From NCBI GenBank assembly GCA_022059125.1, contig JAEUWY010000001.1, positions 5,146,001 to 5,210,000 on the forward strand: 64,000 nt of DNA. Reading direction: 5' to 3'. Of this stretch, positions 42,567-54,021 are shown in pieces. The stretch is from Corynespora cassiicola. Taxonomy: Eukaryota; Ascomycota; Dothideomycetes; Pleosporales; Corynesporascaceae. The translations under genes and the position numbers were made by a program. The notes beneath the pieces were generated by a model. It worked only from the letters and a program-made list of their open reading frames with translations. It had not been told where the DNA came from and did not search any database. How positions within the stretch are numbered: the stretch's first letter is position 1; each line of letters opens with the position of its first letter.

Positions 42567-44785
42567 GTGTCTGTCGTCGATTGTTATTGGACGAAGATGG
42601 TGAAATTTTGTTTGTGTAAATATATATAGAGTTTTATTACTCTTCTGAATACATTTCTTCTACTGTCGTTCTCATTCGGATCTGGCCGTGCCTAGCATGA
42701 ATTAGAGCGCTCGCCTACGGCTTTCGGCTAAGCTCCTTTTCTTGACATGTGTACCAATGAGATCCCTGTTGTAATCTAGACCGCTACTTGTCCCAGTGGC
42801 TAAGAGACTGGCATCTGCCGCTAGACAACACAGCAAGAAAAACGGAATATGCAGCCTTCATGCCACCCAAGTGGAGCTTACGCAGGAACAGTGAGAACGT
42901 TCCGTCTTTGAACAATTGTCAAGTTCCAGACAGACGAACGATTCGCCCTAGGCTCCTCGGAGAACGGAGCAGTTCGGCATTTGCCATAGTTGCTGTCTGG
43001 CTTGAGACGTCCCGTCCCGCTGTCTCTTCAATGTCACGGTGACATCCTTCACTCGGAAAGTTTCTAGATGGTTCTTTGTCCCGTGGGTAGTTCTGAGTGG
43101 GACTGTCTTGGCTGTTTTCACCATTTTTTTCACCTTGAGTCAGACCTTGGAACCAATCTGAATCAACTTGTGGAGTTGCGCCAGACGAACCGTATCTATG
43201 TACAAAACGTCCCGCGATGTCAGATTGTCTTTTGCCAGTGATATTGATTTGGTGGGCATATGGCACAGGGCCTATGGAACCATAGGCTTCTTCTAACAAT
43301 GCCATGTCACCGCTGTGCCTGACCCCAGATCCACTTCTGGCTTACTAGCTTCTTGAGATTAAGTGCCGTGCATAGGGCGCTGGCACGGCTATCCAATTGA
43401 TTGTTGAAGGTGGGTACCGCTATCACCGCCCACGTGACATTTAATAATAGACTCTTGCTTTCCAAGACCGATGTCTCTGCCCAGACTGGAGGTTTGAAGC
43501 TGTTCTCGGGCAGGATCTGATGTACACAAGCACGGCAACTCAGATTGCCGGCAATGCATAGGCTCACTGCTACTGGCATATACCGATAGAAGACTTGTGC
43601 TGCGCTCCCAAGCTTTCCATATTCTGAGAAGCTGCTCAGGGGCCGAAGTCTTTTTGGAATTCCTGTCGCTTTTATCCTTCTCAAACAAGTGTCATTTACT
43701 GTCGTGTTCGTGCCTGGGGACGGATCTCAGGAACCGTGTGACTGTGCAACCGAGAACGGACCGTCTGCAGAGTTCCCTAATTTCCACAAGATTCAGTCAA
43801 AACCAGCCGGGTGGAGGCATCGCGGGAGCGGTAAATGAAGCAAAAATGTAAGGAAGACAAGGTGCAAATAACGTTGACCCTTGCTGACTTAGCATCCGGT
43901 TAGCGCCGTGATGGGAGCACCACTGCACGCGCCTCGCGCAGGGTCGCGCAGGGCCGCTCGCCCACCGACGACCACATGGACTCCCCAAACGCGTTCTCGC
44001 GCATCCTCGCGCCTCGCCGTCGCACGTAGCACGCCGAAGTAGGGCATCAACGATGGAAGGGTCAACGATTTCTTGCCGCCCGTTGATCTGAGGACTATCG
44101 CCTGTTTTAGGATCCTGAAACCGCGCCCCGTCGCTTCCCCGGGCATGTTTGGAACGCTCCGGGCCAATGGTTACGCGACCACCACCCGTCGACCAGACCT
44201 GCCTCACTTCTCCACCGGCGGGATCTCAAGGTTCGTCGATATTGGCCTACGTGGTCTGCCTGGCGGCAGCCCAGGTCCAGTCACTCGCCTCCCCGCTGTG
44301 CAGCTCGCTATCGATAGCCCTAGGCCCCATCGAAGGGCACTACCCGCGTTTCAGTCCACTCAGTAGCACCACTGCAGGCCGATGTGGTGCAATTTGAGCC
44401 ACTCAATCTTGACAAGGTGAAGGTCGCCAAAGCCATGGGCCCATGATTTCTATTAAGACGTTCGGCTCAATAGCCGCAGCGCTCGGCAGTGGGCAGCAGT
44501 AGATTTTCCCCTTCACTCCCGTTTTCCTTCCTATTCTTCTCCTCTTTTCCTATTGTCCTTCTCTCCGCCAGTTCTCGATATTCATACTATTGTGAGTGAG
44601 GAGACTTTTCTGCCTAACGGCGAGGTCCTTCCCCTCACAAATTCCCAGTCTTTCAACTTGCTTCTCTCACTGCCTCTTCCTGCACACCACGCTCGACGCG
44701 ACCCCACGACTGCCGGCCAGCTCACCACCACTTTTACCCTCACGACAGCTTCTTCAGCAAATCCATTCCCAACTCACCCTCAGTC
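42567..44785. other. Intergenic, possible orphan exons
   Basis: These 2.2 kb contain no gene I trust. Two minus-strand frames, 43307-43684 and 42919-43305, lie end to end and have protein-like composition, the second with a proper ATG. Neither resembles a known family and no splice join is convincing. The last 250 bp are C/T-rich and lead into the membrane-protein gene. Confidence 0.35.
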
Positions 44786-45986
44786 ATGGCCCTCCTCTCC
44801 GCAGAACATCTGGCCGGTCCAGGCTACATAATCCTCAATGTAGTTCGCGCGCTCAACATCATTACGCTGGCGTCTGTAGTTGCAAGCAGCGTTGTGATGC
44901 TTGTCAAGACCTTCATTGTGTCCAAGGTGAGCTATGCAGCCACGACGGTTACGGGCCAATGCTGACATGAAATTTCTAGTTCTTCTTCTTTGATGCCACC
45001 AGTCACGTAGTCACTGGACTTGTCGGCAGTAAGTGCTTTTTAAGCGATGAAACATTTTGTCGAAACAATTGGCAGTCTAACCCATCCTAGTGTTCCTCAT
45101 GATCTCCGAATGCTCAATCTTCAAGGGCTACTTTGCCCGCAACTGGCCACTTCTCAGCCCGAGCCATGGCTTCGTATCCCTGGGATGCGCAATGATGGTT
45201 CTCGGCCTCAACCTTCTGGGAAACATGAACAAGGAAGCTACTTCTCAAGATTCCTTGGGTATGCCCTTCTGGCGTCTGCTCGTTGCCTCTGGCATTCTTG
45301 CTATCGTAATTGGTTTCTTCAATGTTATCGCTGTAGGTAACTTTCACCACGTTTTCACGACGTAGGCACTAACGGTCTGCTAGAGCTACGTCTTTCGCGA
45401 TGGAAAGAGGGGAATCACCTCTCGCAATCTTCGCTCGGATGGAGCCATTGCTCTTACCAAGACTCCTGATGACATTGAAGCCGACCCCAAGCTCAGGGCC
45501 TTCACCATCAGCACCCATCACACTGGTGGCAGTTCGTATCGGTCTGCTTCCTTCCGCAATGGCTCACCCCCAATGCGTACACAGTCACCTCTCGTGCGTC
45601 CTGGCACACCGCCCATTGACATGGGATCACCCCAGCCCGCAGCCTCGCCAGAGAAGCACTCGCATTTCTCCCAGTTTGACTTCAGCCCCATGCGTGCTTT
45701 CAAGAGCGCCCGCGAGTCCTTCCTGCCCTCGTACCACAGCACGTCCCCTCAGAAGTCCAACCACCACCGTAGGTCCTCGTCAATGTATTCGAGGTCCACT
45801 TCCGGCGAGAGCAAGCGCTTCAACTTCTGGCGACGCAACCGGGACAGTGACATTCCCGACGTACCCCGTGTCCCCGAGATCTCCGGCCCCTTGAACGTGA
45901 ACCCCCAATTTGCGCACCTCATCAAGCCGGATGCCGCCAGGCACCCCAGTCAGCGCCGCCCCGAGGTCAACTTCGACAAGATCTGA
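44786..45986 (+). CDS. Four-TM fungal membrane protein (DUF7598-like) with long disordered tail
   Basis: Exons 44786-44926, 44980-45028, 45091-45332 and 45384-45986 give 344 residues. Four hydrophobic helices lie at about 12-40, 50-70, 90-110 and 122-145 (LLVASGILAIVIGFFNVIA). After the last, a cytoplasmic tail of about 200 residues begins SYVFRDGKRG and is Ser/Pro/Arg-rich with many SP/TP sites (RTQSPLVRPGTPP, GSPQPAASPEK). It includes FSPMRAFKSARESFLPSYHS and ends in a basic and acidic region. I recall this as a conserved Pezizomycotina family (DUF7598) of unknown function; the name is from memory. The third and fourth helices and the RDGKRG junction fit. It is convergent with COA1. Confidence 0.8.
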
Positions 45987-46868
45987 GCGTGTGCTCGAGT
46001 TGGACGATTGAACGGTGCGAATCTTTTTTAACCGGACCGGACCGGAACAGACAGACAGATATATACCCACATCATCACGATACCACTTTCTCTTCACCAT
46101 TTGTTTAACTTTTTTGATATCTTTATTTCTTTCGTTTTTTTTTTCTTAAGGTGCCCGCTGGGGACGTCAACACTCGTTTTGACATCTTGCAGTCGGTAGG
46201 CCGGTCAGTCAATCATTGCATGGCGCTTCTAGGAAAACGGCATATAGGGCCTTGGGTGGGACGATTGCTACGATTGCCTTTCCCTTCCTCCTCCCAATGC
46301 ACGTATATACATTCCTTCTTTATGGTGGAGCGTGGGAAAGGCATCTAGCGCTGTCATGTTTACCGAGAGGGCCGTCGAGTAATCGTCATGTGCTACTTTC
46401 GAGACTACTTTTTTTTTTCATTCTTAACTCTTCTTGTTGGGTGGGCGGATGGATATGAGTACTACAGATACCACGGCAATGCATGTTATGAACATCTTCT
46501 ATGAAAGCGTATCTGCGTGATAACAAATGTGTTTGCGTGATGTAAAAGGGCATAATGAAGGGCAGAGTGGCTGCAGCAGTGATGAGTGATGTATTGCACT
46601 TTTGGACCAATACGCCGAAACAATTCTCAACAGAGCGAGGAAATGGAAGAATTCTTTAGTGCACGCGTCTCTAAACGCATATTTCTATCCGCATACAGAT
46701 AGCAGCAATTTTCTCCCCGCCTCAAGTATCGCCGATTCCAAGATGCTACAGGTGTACATGTACATGTTATACAGCGGCCCCAGGCCCAAATTTCTTTCCC
46801 ATCTCTTCCACCCGCAACAAACCTTCTTCTCCCAAACCCTCCCACACTCTGCCCAACAACCCCCCGCC
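45987..46868. other. Convergent intergenic
   Basis: These 882 bp hold the 3' UTRs of the four-TM protein and COA1 genes, with CCGGA and CAGA short repeats at about 46035-46060 and a T-rich run at 46100-46150. No gene is supported. Confidence 0.5.
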
Positions 46869-47676
46869 TCACTCTGCCAACGGATCCTGAAACGGATCCA
46901 CCGCATTTCCATTCGGATCATAAAGCTCCAACCTCTCCCCATCCTCCATAGTCAAGCTCCACTCCTTGGTAACAAAGTACCCGCCGCGGCCGATACGCCT
47001 GCACCTCAGCCTGACTTCACCCTGGCGCCTGGTCCCCTTGACCCAGAACCTGATATCGATGCGGCCGTGGACCTGGTTGATCTCGCCCTTGATCCAGGGG
47101 TACTTGGACGCAAAGTAGATTTCGTCGCCGAGCAGGTCGCGCACGGCAGGGTTGGTGCGCAGTGCGTACAGCGTCGATGTCACGACCGACGACTCTTGCT
47201 TTTGGTAGTTGAAGAAGGCGAAGATGGAGATTGTCATTGCGACGACGAAGATGGGGAAGGTGCGGAGGACGTGACGCGGGATAAGGGGGGGGATGCTATC
47301 ATGAGGAGGCAGTGGTTAGCTTGGTTGGGGATTTCTTCTTGGGGGACTTGACGTCGGGTTCGGTAGGGTGAGGAGGGAAAAGAGGGAGGAGGCGTGGAGG
47401 CGTGGAGTAGATTTGAGGGGAATTGCGGTTGACTTACGGCGGTAGTTCCCGGTTTGGCTTGCGCTCTAGTAGCACTTCGCCATCTTTTGGTGGGGGAATG
47501 AGGGGCTCCGGCGGCCAAGCTGTTATGCTGTGCGGCGTCTTCCAGGGCAATGTAGGCGGGGACGAAGCGGAGGGTTCGGTCGAGGCATGGCGGAGCGGCG
47601 CTATCCTTCGCAGGGACTGATATGAGTATTTTGGGCGTGCCCGAAGCAGCGCAGAAGCTATCCGCGGAGGATGCAT
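46869..47676 (-). CDS. coa1: Cytochrome oxidase assembly factor COA1
   Basis: COA1 is an inner-membrane protein needed early in cytochrome c oxidase assembly, where it helps stabilise new Cox1. Exons 47438-47676 and 46869-47295 give 221 residues. The N-terminus (MHPPRIASALLRARPKYSYQ) is an Arg/Ser-rich presequence without acids. A transmembrane helix is at about 92-112 (TFPIFVVAMTISIFAFFNY). The COA1 domain follows: SSVVTSTLYALRTN, LLGDEIYFASKYPWIKGEIN, and RIDIRFWVKGTRRQGEVRL through FVTKEWSLTMEDGERLEL, all family hallmarks. It lies in tandem downstream of the HLJ1-type gene. The start at 47676 is the only ATG in frame upstream of the presequence. The identification is strong. Confidence 0.94.
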
Positions 47677-48091
47677 GGTCGCAATTACGTGGTGGTTGAG
47701 CCGCAATTGCGCGGGGACGAGAGATGGTGAGGTCGAAAGATCAACTGGAGATGCTTGGCGGTTTGCTTAGTTTGCACGTCCACACGTGGGTCGGAGGTCG
47801 GCCGGAAAACATTCCGAAAGGGCCAAGCAAGTACTCTGGTTTGGGGATACATGAGCTTGCATCACTAAATATTCTATGCAAAGAAGCTGAAAAGATGGAA
47901 AAGACCGAAAGAGGCCATCCAAAGGAAGAGCTGCGAGGCAGCGAAATTGATGCTGGCGACTCCATTACGCCGTCATGAAACGCTGCACACTCGCTCGTGC
48001 AATCCGTATACAACATGAACGGAGAGGAAATTACTACATGAAATAAATGAAAAATAGACTCATGGCCGCCTTGGATCCTTCTATGCAATGG
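47677..48091. promoter_or_regulatory. COA1 promoter / HLJ1-type 3' end
   Basis: These 415 bp between tandem minus-strand genes contain the COA1 promoter and the 3' UTR of the J-protein gene. No other feature is seen. Confidence 0.5.
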
Positions 48092-49291
48092 CTACCAGGT
48101 ATTGATGCCCAGATCATTGAGCTTCTTGCAATTCTTCTTCTCCATCTTCCGCGCCTGTGATAGCTTCTCCTGATCGACTGACAACCAGCCATAGGCTTCT
48201 TGTTCCAGGCGCTTCTGCTGCTGGCTCTCGTACTCACATCTCACGTTCAGTAGATGCATGTACTTGGCTTCTGCCACCTCGTCCAGTCGCTTCCACTTGC
48301 GGGTGCTGTAATCCTCAACTTCGACAGGGTTGACCCAGTAAGGAACCTTGTAACGATGGGAGATGCGCTCTTGTGTATTCGGCGGCTTCGCAGTATCGAA
48401 AACGACCGAGGGACCCTGGGGAGTTGAACCGCCCCCAAACAGGGACGAAAGTAGCGGTAGGATGAACAGGAGCAGAAGCGGGAGAAGGGACGAAAGAGCG
48501 TTGGAAACACTAGGTGCCGGTTCAGAACCTGGAGGTTGTGCGGTCCCGGGCCGTCTTCGTGGCCGTCCGCCGCCAAACTGATGCACACGAATGCCAGGTC
48601 CGCCGCCCAGGTTGAAAACAAAGCCGGGTCCGGTGTCGAAGATGCCACCACCTGGAAATATATCAGCGATCACGTCCTCTTGCTAGAAACTCCTGGAGTC
48701 TGCGATATCGAGGAGACATACCAAAGGGTCCCCCAAAGCCTCCTCCGCCGCCAAAGAACTGTCTGAACATCTCCTCTGGCGATATCTCTTCTTCGAACAT
48801 GGGTCCTGGTCGTCCCCCGCCCGCGCGGGAGAAGTTGCTGAAGCCCGATCCGCCGGGCGGTGCGCCGCCTGGGTAACGAGAATCGGGGTCGCCTCCATAC
48901 CGATCGTATTTTTCCTTCTTCGCGGGATCAGACAGGACCTGGAAGGCTTTCGATACAACTGCAACGTGGTTAGCGTCTGATATGGTGCGCTGGTGGCCGG
49001 TGTAGACGTACGCTTGAAAGCCTCATCGGCACCGTCGTATCCATTCTTATCCGGATGCGTCAACAAACTCAGTTTCCTGTAAGCCTTCTTAATCTCGCCC
49101 TCGCTGCACGTCGTCTTGACCGACTCCAACCCCAGGATTTCGTAGTAAGCAGTCGATGAGCATTGCTTTATCCTAATAACTGCCGCCTTTTGTTCGACTG
49201 TGTATGCGCGGCCCTTGCTGCCGTCGTGGTGTTGGCGATTTCTGGCATCTCCGTTGGCCTGGGCGTCCGAACCACTGGCTTTGGCGGACAT
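48092..49291 (-). CDS. hlj1: ER membrane J-protein, HLJ1/DNAJB12 type
   Basis: This is an Hsp40 co-chaperone anchored in the ER membrane with its J domain in the cytosol; it helps Hsp70 in ER-associated degradation. Exons 49012-49291, 48722-48958 and 48092-48651 give 358 residues. The J domain is at about 48-112, with YYEILGLE, the HPD motif at 79-81 ([16 protein letters not shown]) and [19 protein letters not shown] Gly/Phe-rich region follows (to about 195), then one transmembrane segment at about 225-245 ([23 protein letters not shown]). The C-terminal DUF1977 region runs from about 255 ([22 protein letters not shown]) to the end. Domain order and length match Hlj1. It is divergent from a small membrane-protein gene, 346 bp between starts. 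Confidence 0.94.
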
Positions 49292-49637
49292 GTCGGTGGG
49301 CGGCGCGTGGCCTTGAGATGCAGTCGGACGATGCAGCAGAAACGAAGGCGGATAAGTGCTTTCGGAGTGGCTGGATAAATATTGGCTGCAGCACCGCGGG
49401 CGGATTCGAGGGGGGAGGGGCAGGGTCGCTGTGGTCTGGAGCGGGAGTGTATTCGAGGCCACAGCAACAGGAACTAGCCGGTGCACGGACCGCGTCATAG
49501 AATCCGTCCTCCAGGTCGATGGACCTGGGGTTCTTCACTATCGCATACTTTGCTTTCCTCAACCAGCCGGATTATATTTCACTTCTCATCCCACTGATTG
49601 TACTCGAGGCTGCTACAATCATCCCTCCCATCCCATA
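49292..49637. promoter_or_regulatory. Divergent promoter, HLJ1-type / small membrane protein
   Basis: These 346 bp between divergent starts have no TATA box at a useful distance for either gene. No gene is supported. Confidence 0.45.
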
Positions 49638-50129
49638 ATGGCCGACAAGCAATCGAAAGAGGGCGTCCTTCGCTCCCTTCGTAATTGGGGAGGTTCGTCA
49701 CCGAGACCAAACTCACGTGCTTTCTACTAAATAGCTTTACAGAGAACTCAGTTCCGCCAACTCTATTGGCGACTCTAATCACTGCTCAGCACGCTCGTCC
49801 TTTTCAGAGGCTACCAATGATGTTCCCTCCCATCTTGCTCTTTGCAAGTTATCTAAACTTGAGCAACTACAAGACTGATGCCGCAGGCATTAGCGCTGCT
49901 TGGAGTGGCCTGTATGCTTTGCTTGCCTTGCGTCGCAAACAGGTACGTTCATATACAGAACACGATATTTTCAAGAGCACCATCTGACACAAACCAGCCT
50001 ATGAAGCAAAAGTTCACCGTGCGCGGTGTTGTCCGTGGTGCGTCCTTGGGTCTTTGCGCTGTCAACGTAGCAGGTGGCAGCCTCGCCTATGTATTTGGGA
50101 AGAGGGAGAAGGAAGAGAAGGAAACTTGA
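49638..50129 (+). CDS. Small conserved membrane protein, uncharacterised
   Basis: Exons 49638-49692, 49743-49942 and 49998-50129 give 128 residues, joined by GT-AG introns in frame. The start MADKQSKEGVLRSLRNWG is a short amphipathic lead. Two to three hydrophobic stretches follow: PPTLLATLITAQ (about 22-35), MMFPPILLFASYLNL (about 43-58) with SGLYALLALRRKQ (73-85), and VVRGASLGLCAVNVAGGSLAYVFG (about 95-119). It ends in a charged KREKEEKET tail. It looks like a small mitochondrial or ER membrane protein conserved in filamentous fungi, but I cannot name the family. It is convergent with UFD2. Confidence 0.8.
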
Positions 50130-50668
50130 GAGACAAAACATTTGCTGTAAATCATTGTATTCCTGGACTGTACCATATATTCATCAAACGAAACGTGCAT
50201 CACGGCGGGGCTTTCATGGGGCAGCAAAGCGCGGGATCAAGACATCTTCCCATGCTAGTGGGTCTGGACGTATATCTAGCTGTTATGGAGGCTTGCTATT
50301 ATTATGTTACTTAAATTTGAAATTCTCCGTACCATGGCCATGTGTGTATCACGAGAGGGCCATATTCCCCCACCGGTATCCCTCAAAAGAAAATGCATCT
50401 TGGTAGGGACATAAAAATATCTCGTGGTTCCTTGAGAGGGTGGAAGGGGCACTTTTTGATTTATCTTCATTCATATGTCAAGTTGCAGGTGTTCACGAGC
50501 AACCAGATGATCTACCAATGCTTGGTAGTGATAGGATTACAAGCCGCTCTATCATCCCATGCGGGCTTTGGCGAGGACATAAACTCTGCTGTCTCCCAGA
50601 AAGACGCCAAAAAACGCCTCGAATGCTTCGTAATGTCCCCAGACGTGTACCATATCGGAGAGGGTCGA
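50130..50668. other. Convergent intergenic
   Basis: These 539 bp hold the 3' UTRs of the small membrane protein and UFD2 genes. No gene is supported. Confidence 0.5.
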
Positions 50669-53600
50669 CTAAGAAGTGTCCATGGGCTCGCCACTGGCAT
50701 TAGCTGCCTCGCGTTCTGCCCGCACATCTGCTAGCTTCTGGACCTTCCAGGCCTGAATCTGATCCCTCAAGTCGGTATTAGGAATCACTTGGTCAATCGT
50801 GAGCGGTGTACGATTGAAGGGATCGTTCGGGTCGCTCAGAAGATGGCTCCGGATTGTGCTGCGGTCTACAATCTGCCTGCTCCGGGGTAGAATCACAGGG
50901 TCCTCCATGAGAGTGGCCAAGATTGGATCCATAAACTCATCTGGAATCTCTCCCAGATCTGCCTCCTCCATTTCGAGCTCTTCCTTGGCTGCTTTTATGC
51001 GATCAGCAAGCTGTTCCCAGTCTTGCAGCTGCTCAGGGCCCTTGAGGGCAAAACGCTGCATGATGCTCATGGCCGTGGTGAAGTGCTCGGGGCGGTACGA
51101 GCGTCCATCGGTAGCCACCGAATCAATGAATGATTTCTTGTCCTTTAGGTTCAAATAGACATCGGCAATCTCGGAAAGCATTTGTCGGGGGTTCCAGCCA
51201 TACTCATCGGCCTTCTCAACCTTGAGGTTGGCCTTCTTTGGTCCAACTAGCGCATCGAGGTTGTAGTCAAGCATATGCGCCAAACGTTGAACTATCTCCT
51301 TCTTTGTGAAGGAATCACTCAGCGCTTCAGTGAAGAGTTTCAGCATGGCTACTGTCTCATTGGTCAGTTGCATGTAACTCTTGGCCTTGCTCTCTGCAGC
51401 CGCAAGCTTCTCCTCTTGCTCCTGTCGAGCATTCTGGTCTAAGTCTTCCGGTGGGCCCTTCAAAATCTTGGAAATCTCGTGAATCTGCGTGAATGCAGTA
51501 AATGACTCGTCCAAAACAAATGTGACATCATTGAGCAGGAGATTGACAAATTGGACAAAGAAATCAAGATTCACCCTAATACCTATTAGTTGTTTCCTTG
51601 TGATGCATCTGGGTGGGAGGTTACATACCGGGCCTCAGTGGCCAGATTGTTCCGGTACACGGGATTTGGCCAAATGCATTTGATAACCTGGAAGATTTCA
51701 TAGCGAATGTTGAATTTGTCGTAAAATTGAGTGTGCGCGCCAGTACTCTCGCATTCAATGTAGAATTTCATCAGTGCGTGGAGCAGGTGCTGCGTCGCAA
51801 ACTTGTGGGCGAACAAAACGTCTCCCAGGACTCCCTTGGATCGACCCGGAATCTCCCACACACCGTGGAAAAGGATTGTCACGAGGCCTGATTTGAGGTA
51901 GGGGTTCTTGATATACTCAGAGCTTCGCAAGAACACTATGCAGATCATCATCAATTCCTCACACTGGGTTGATGTGATGATATGCGGCATCCAGCGAGTG
52001 ATGAACTTGAAGTTATCAACGATATCCTCGAGGAAATACTCGGGAAGGCATTTGAATGCCATGGGTTGTTCATCAGGCAGAGGTAACTTTACTGCCTCTT
52101 GCGGGAAGTTTGAGCCTGGAGAGACCAAGCGCAGCATCCATACAATCACGTAGCGCATGAACTGCATGGAGCGCGCTTGAGCATTCTCGTCCAGCAGGAC
52201 GCCTTGGGTTGCAAGTACTGTGCAATGACCGCGCTCGATTTGGGCTTTGATTTTCTTGACATGGCTATCGAAAAGCGCCAACTGACCAGGATTTGCGGCA
52301 TACTTGTGCCGCTCTGTCTCCATTTTTGCCAGTTGCTTCTCAAGCCACTTTACGTCCTTTTGCAGTGCAGAGAGCTTCGTGTTGGCGGCCTCAGTACCAT
52401 AGTGATGGGCTGCGACAGTTAAAAAAAATATTTCAGTAATGAAGTTGTTTGTGCCATCAACTTTGGCACCGTAGAATTCATCGGAAGCATGCTGGTCGGC
52501 GTTGATCTTCGTCTCGTCTTCGATGGATACTCGAGGTTGTGGCGACCGGCGCAGGTAGTCAATGTCGATGCGATCGATTTTCGAGAATGTAGCATCCATA
52601 AAAGGCTCGCAGAGTCTATCAAGGATGATGGTGACGTTAACCATGAAGGCATCAGACGAGACCGTCTTTGGATCCACCTGAATTGCACGCCTTTTGTGGT
52701 TGGCATTCACCGTCAGAGCAAACCAGTCCAGGATCTTTTCTCGGGAATCTTTGGTCTTGATGAAGCAGTTAACGATATCAAACAGCTCCTCTTGGTGGGT
52801 CTGCAAAGTCATGCGCAGAGCACGCTGAGAGTTTGCAATGTATCCCTTATCGCGTGTAGTGGGGCTGGAAAAGTAATTGAGAGCCACCTCACCCTGCATG
52901 GGCGATAAACGGAAGAAAGGCCCAAGGAAAGTCTTGGACTCAATTTGCCGTGGCTCCAAGCCAGAGGGAAGGAAACGCTCCGACTGCGCCATGGCAACCA
53001 ACAGAGGCTGGTAGCGAACGAAATTCCGCATCGCCAGCATGTATGGCTTGTAGTCGTCGTTCATGGAGAGCTTGGCCAGCTGTTGGCTCAACTGCTCCAT
53101 GGCACCGACCAAAACTTCCTTGACGCTCTCGTCCTCATTGAAACGAGAGACGGCCTCGTTGAGGAAATCATGGCAAACACCACGGTCATTCTCGGGATCT
53201 ACCAAGAGATGCTCTGCAAGCGCATTCACCTCGGAAGGGTTGTCGTCAAACATGTCTGGCAGGGTGATGGCAAATATGCAGTAGCTGAAGCACAGTCTAC
53301 GGGCCTCCTTAACAATTTCGTATTTTGGATCGTTTTTGTTGTGCATGCCGCGGAATAGCCGCGAAACCCGCTTCCAGCATGACAGCAGATAGTCCAAAGG
53401 TTTCCCCTCGGATTTACTCGACGCTGATTCCAAGATGACCTGATCCAAGATCTCGGTTGTGAAGCGCAACGGCTTGTTCTCATCTTCAAGATCACTCTTG
53501 GCTCCGGCGACAAAATATAGCTTGTGTCCATGAACATCCCTGGTGTTACTGGAATCCAGCGTGATCCGGAAGATGCCACTTATAGTGCGATCCTCCCATA

Positions 53601-54021
53601 CCTCAAGACTGACTTCCTGGTTTTTGAGTGCTGCCTGGGTCGCGCCTCCAGCCGCAGGCGTGGCTGTCTTTGGCTTAATATTGATCTTTGGAGCAGGCTT
53701 GGTATCCGCGCCCATACCGAGCTGGGTGAAGGGATTCTGCTGCGGAGGAGGAGTCTGGGTCGGCTGTGGTGGGGGCAGCGGCTGGGTCTCTGCGGGATTC
53801 GGCGTCGAGCTCGAAGATGGGGCGGGCGCTGGAGGGGTCGAAGGAGGGCGCGAAGTTGCATTACCACCTGATGGGCCTCCAAGCTTTGCGAGGCGCTTCG
53901 CTCGGATCTTGGGTTTTGTCAGCAGCGAGATTAGAAATGATGGCGAACGGAGCGTACGTACCTTGTCGGCATCGGACATGATGGAATCTGGCTGATTCTG
54001 CTCGGGTGGCTGGTCCGCCAT
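50669..54021 (-). CDS. ufd2: Ubiquitin conjugation factor E4 (UFD2)
   Basis: This U-box E4/E3 extends ubiquitin chains on substrates delivered by Cdc48, in nucleus and cytosol. Exons 53962-54021, 51629-53907 and 50669-51575 give 1081 residues, close to other fungal Ufd2 proteins. The N-terminus reads MSDADK|IRAKRLAKLGG across a 54-nt intron whose sequence is itself open in frame. A Pro-rich low-complexity segment (about 35-100) precedes the long helical Ufd2 core (about 130-950, including RFLPSGLEPRQIESKTFLGPF and SEYIKNPYLKSGLVTIL). The C-terminal U-box (about 988-1056) has EIPDEFMDPILATLMEDPVILP and NDPFNRTPLT, lacking zinc-binding cysteines as expected. It is divergent from RHO1 across 2.5 kb. 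Confidence 0.96.

Noticed and set aside
42919..43684. Two adjoining minus-strand frames as a possible orphan gene
   Set aside because: No known motifs and no convincing intron joining them.
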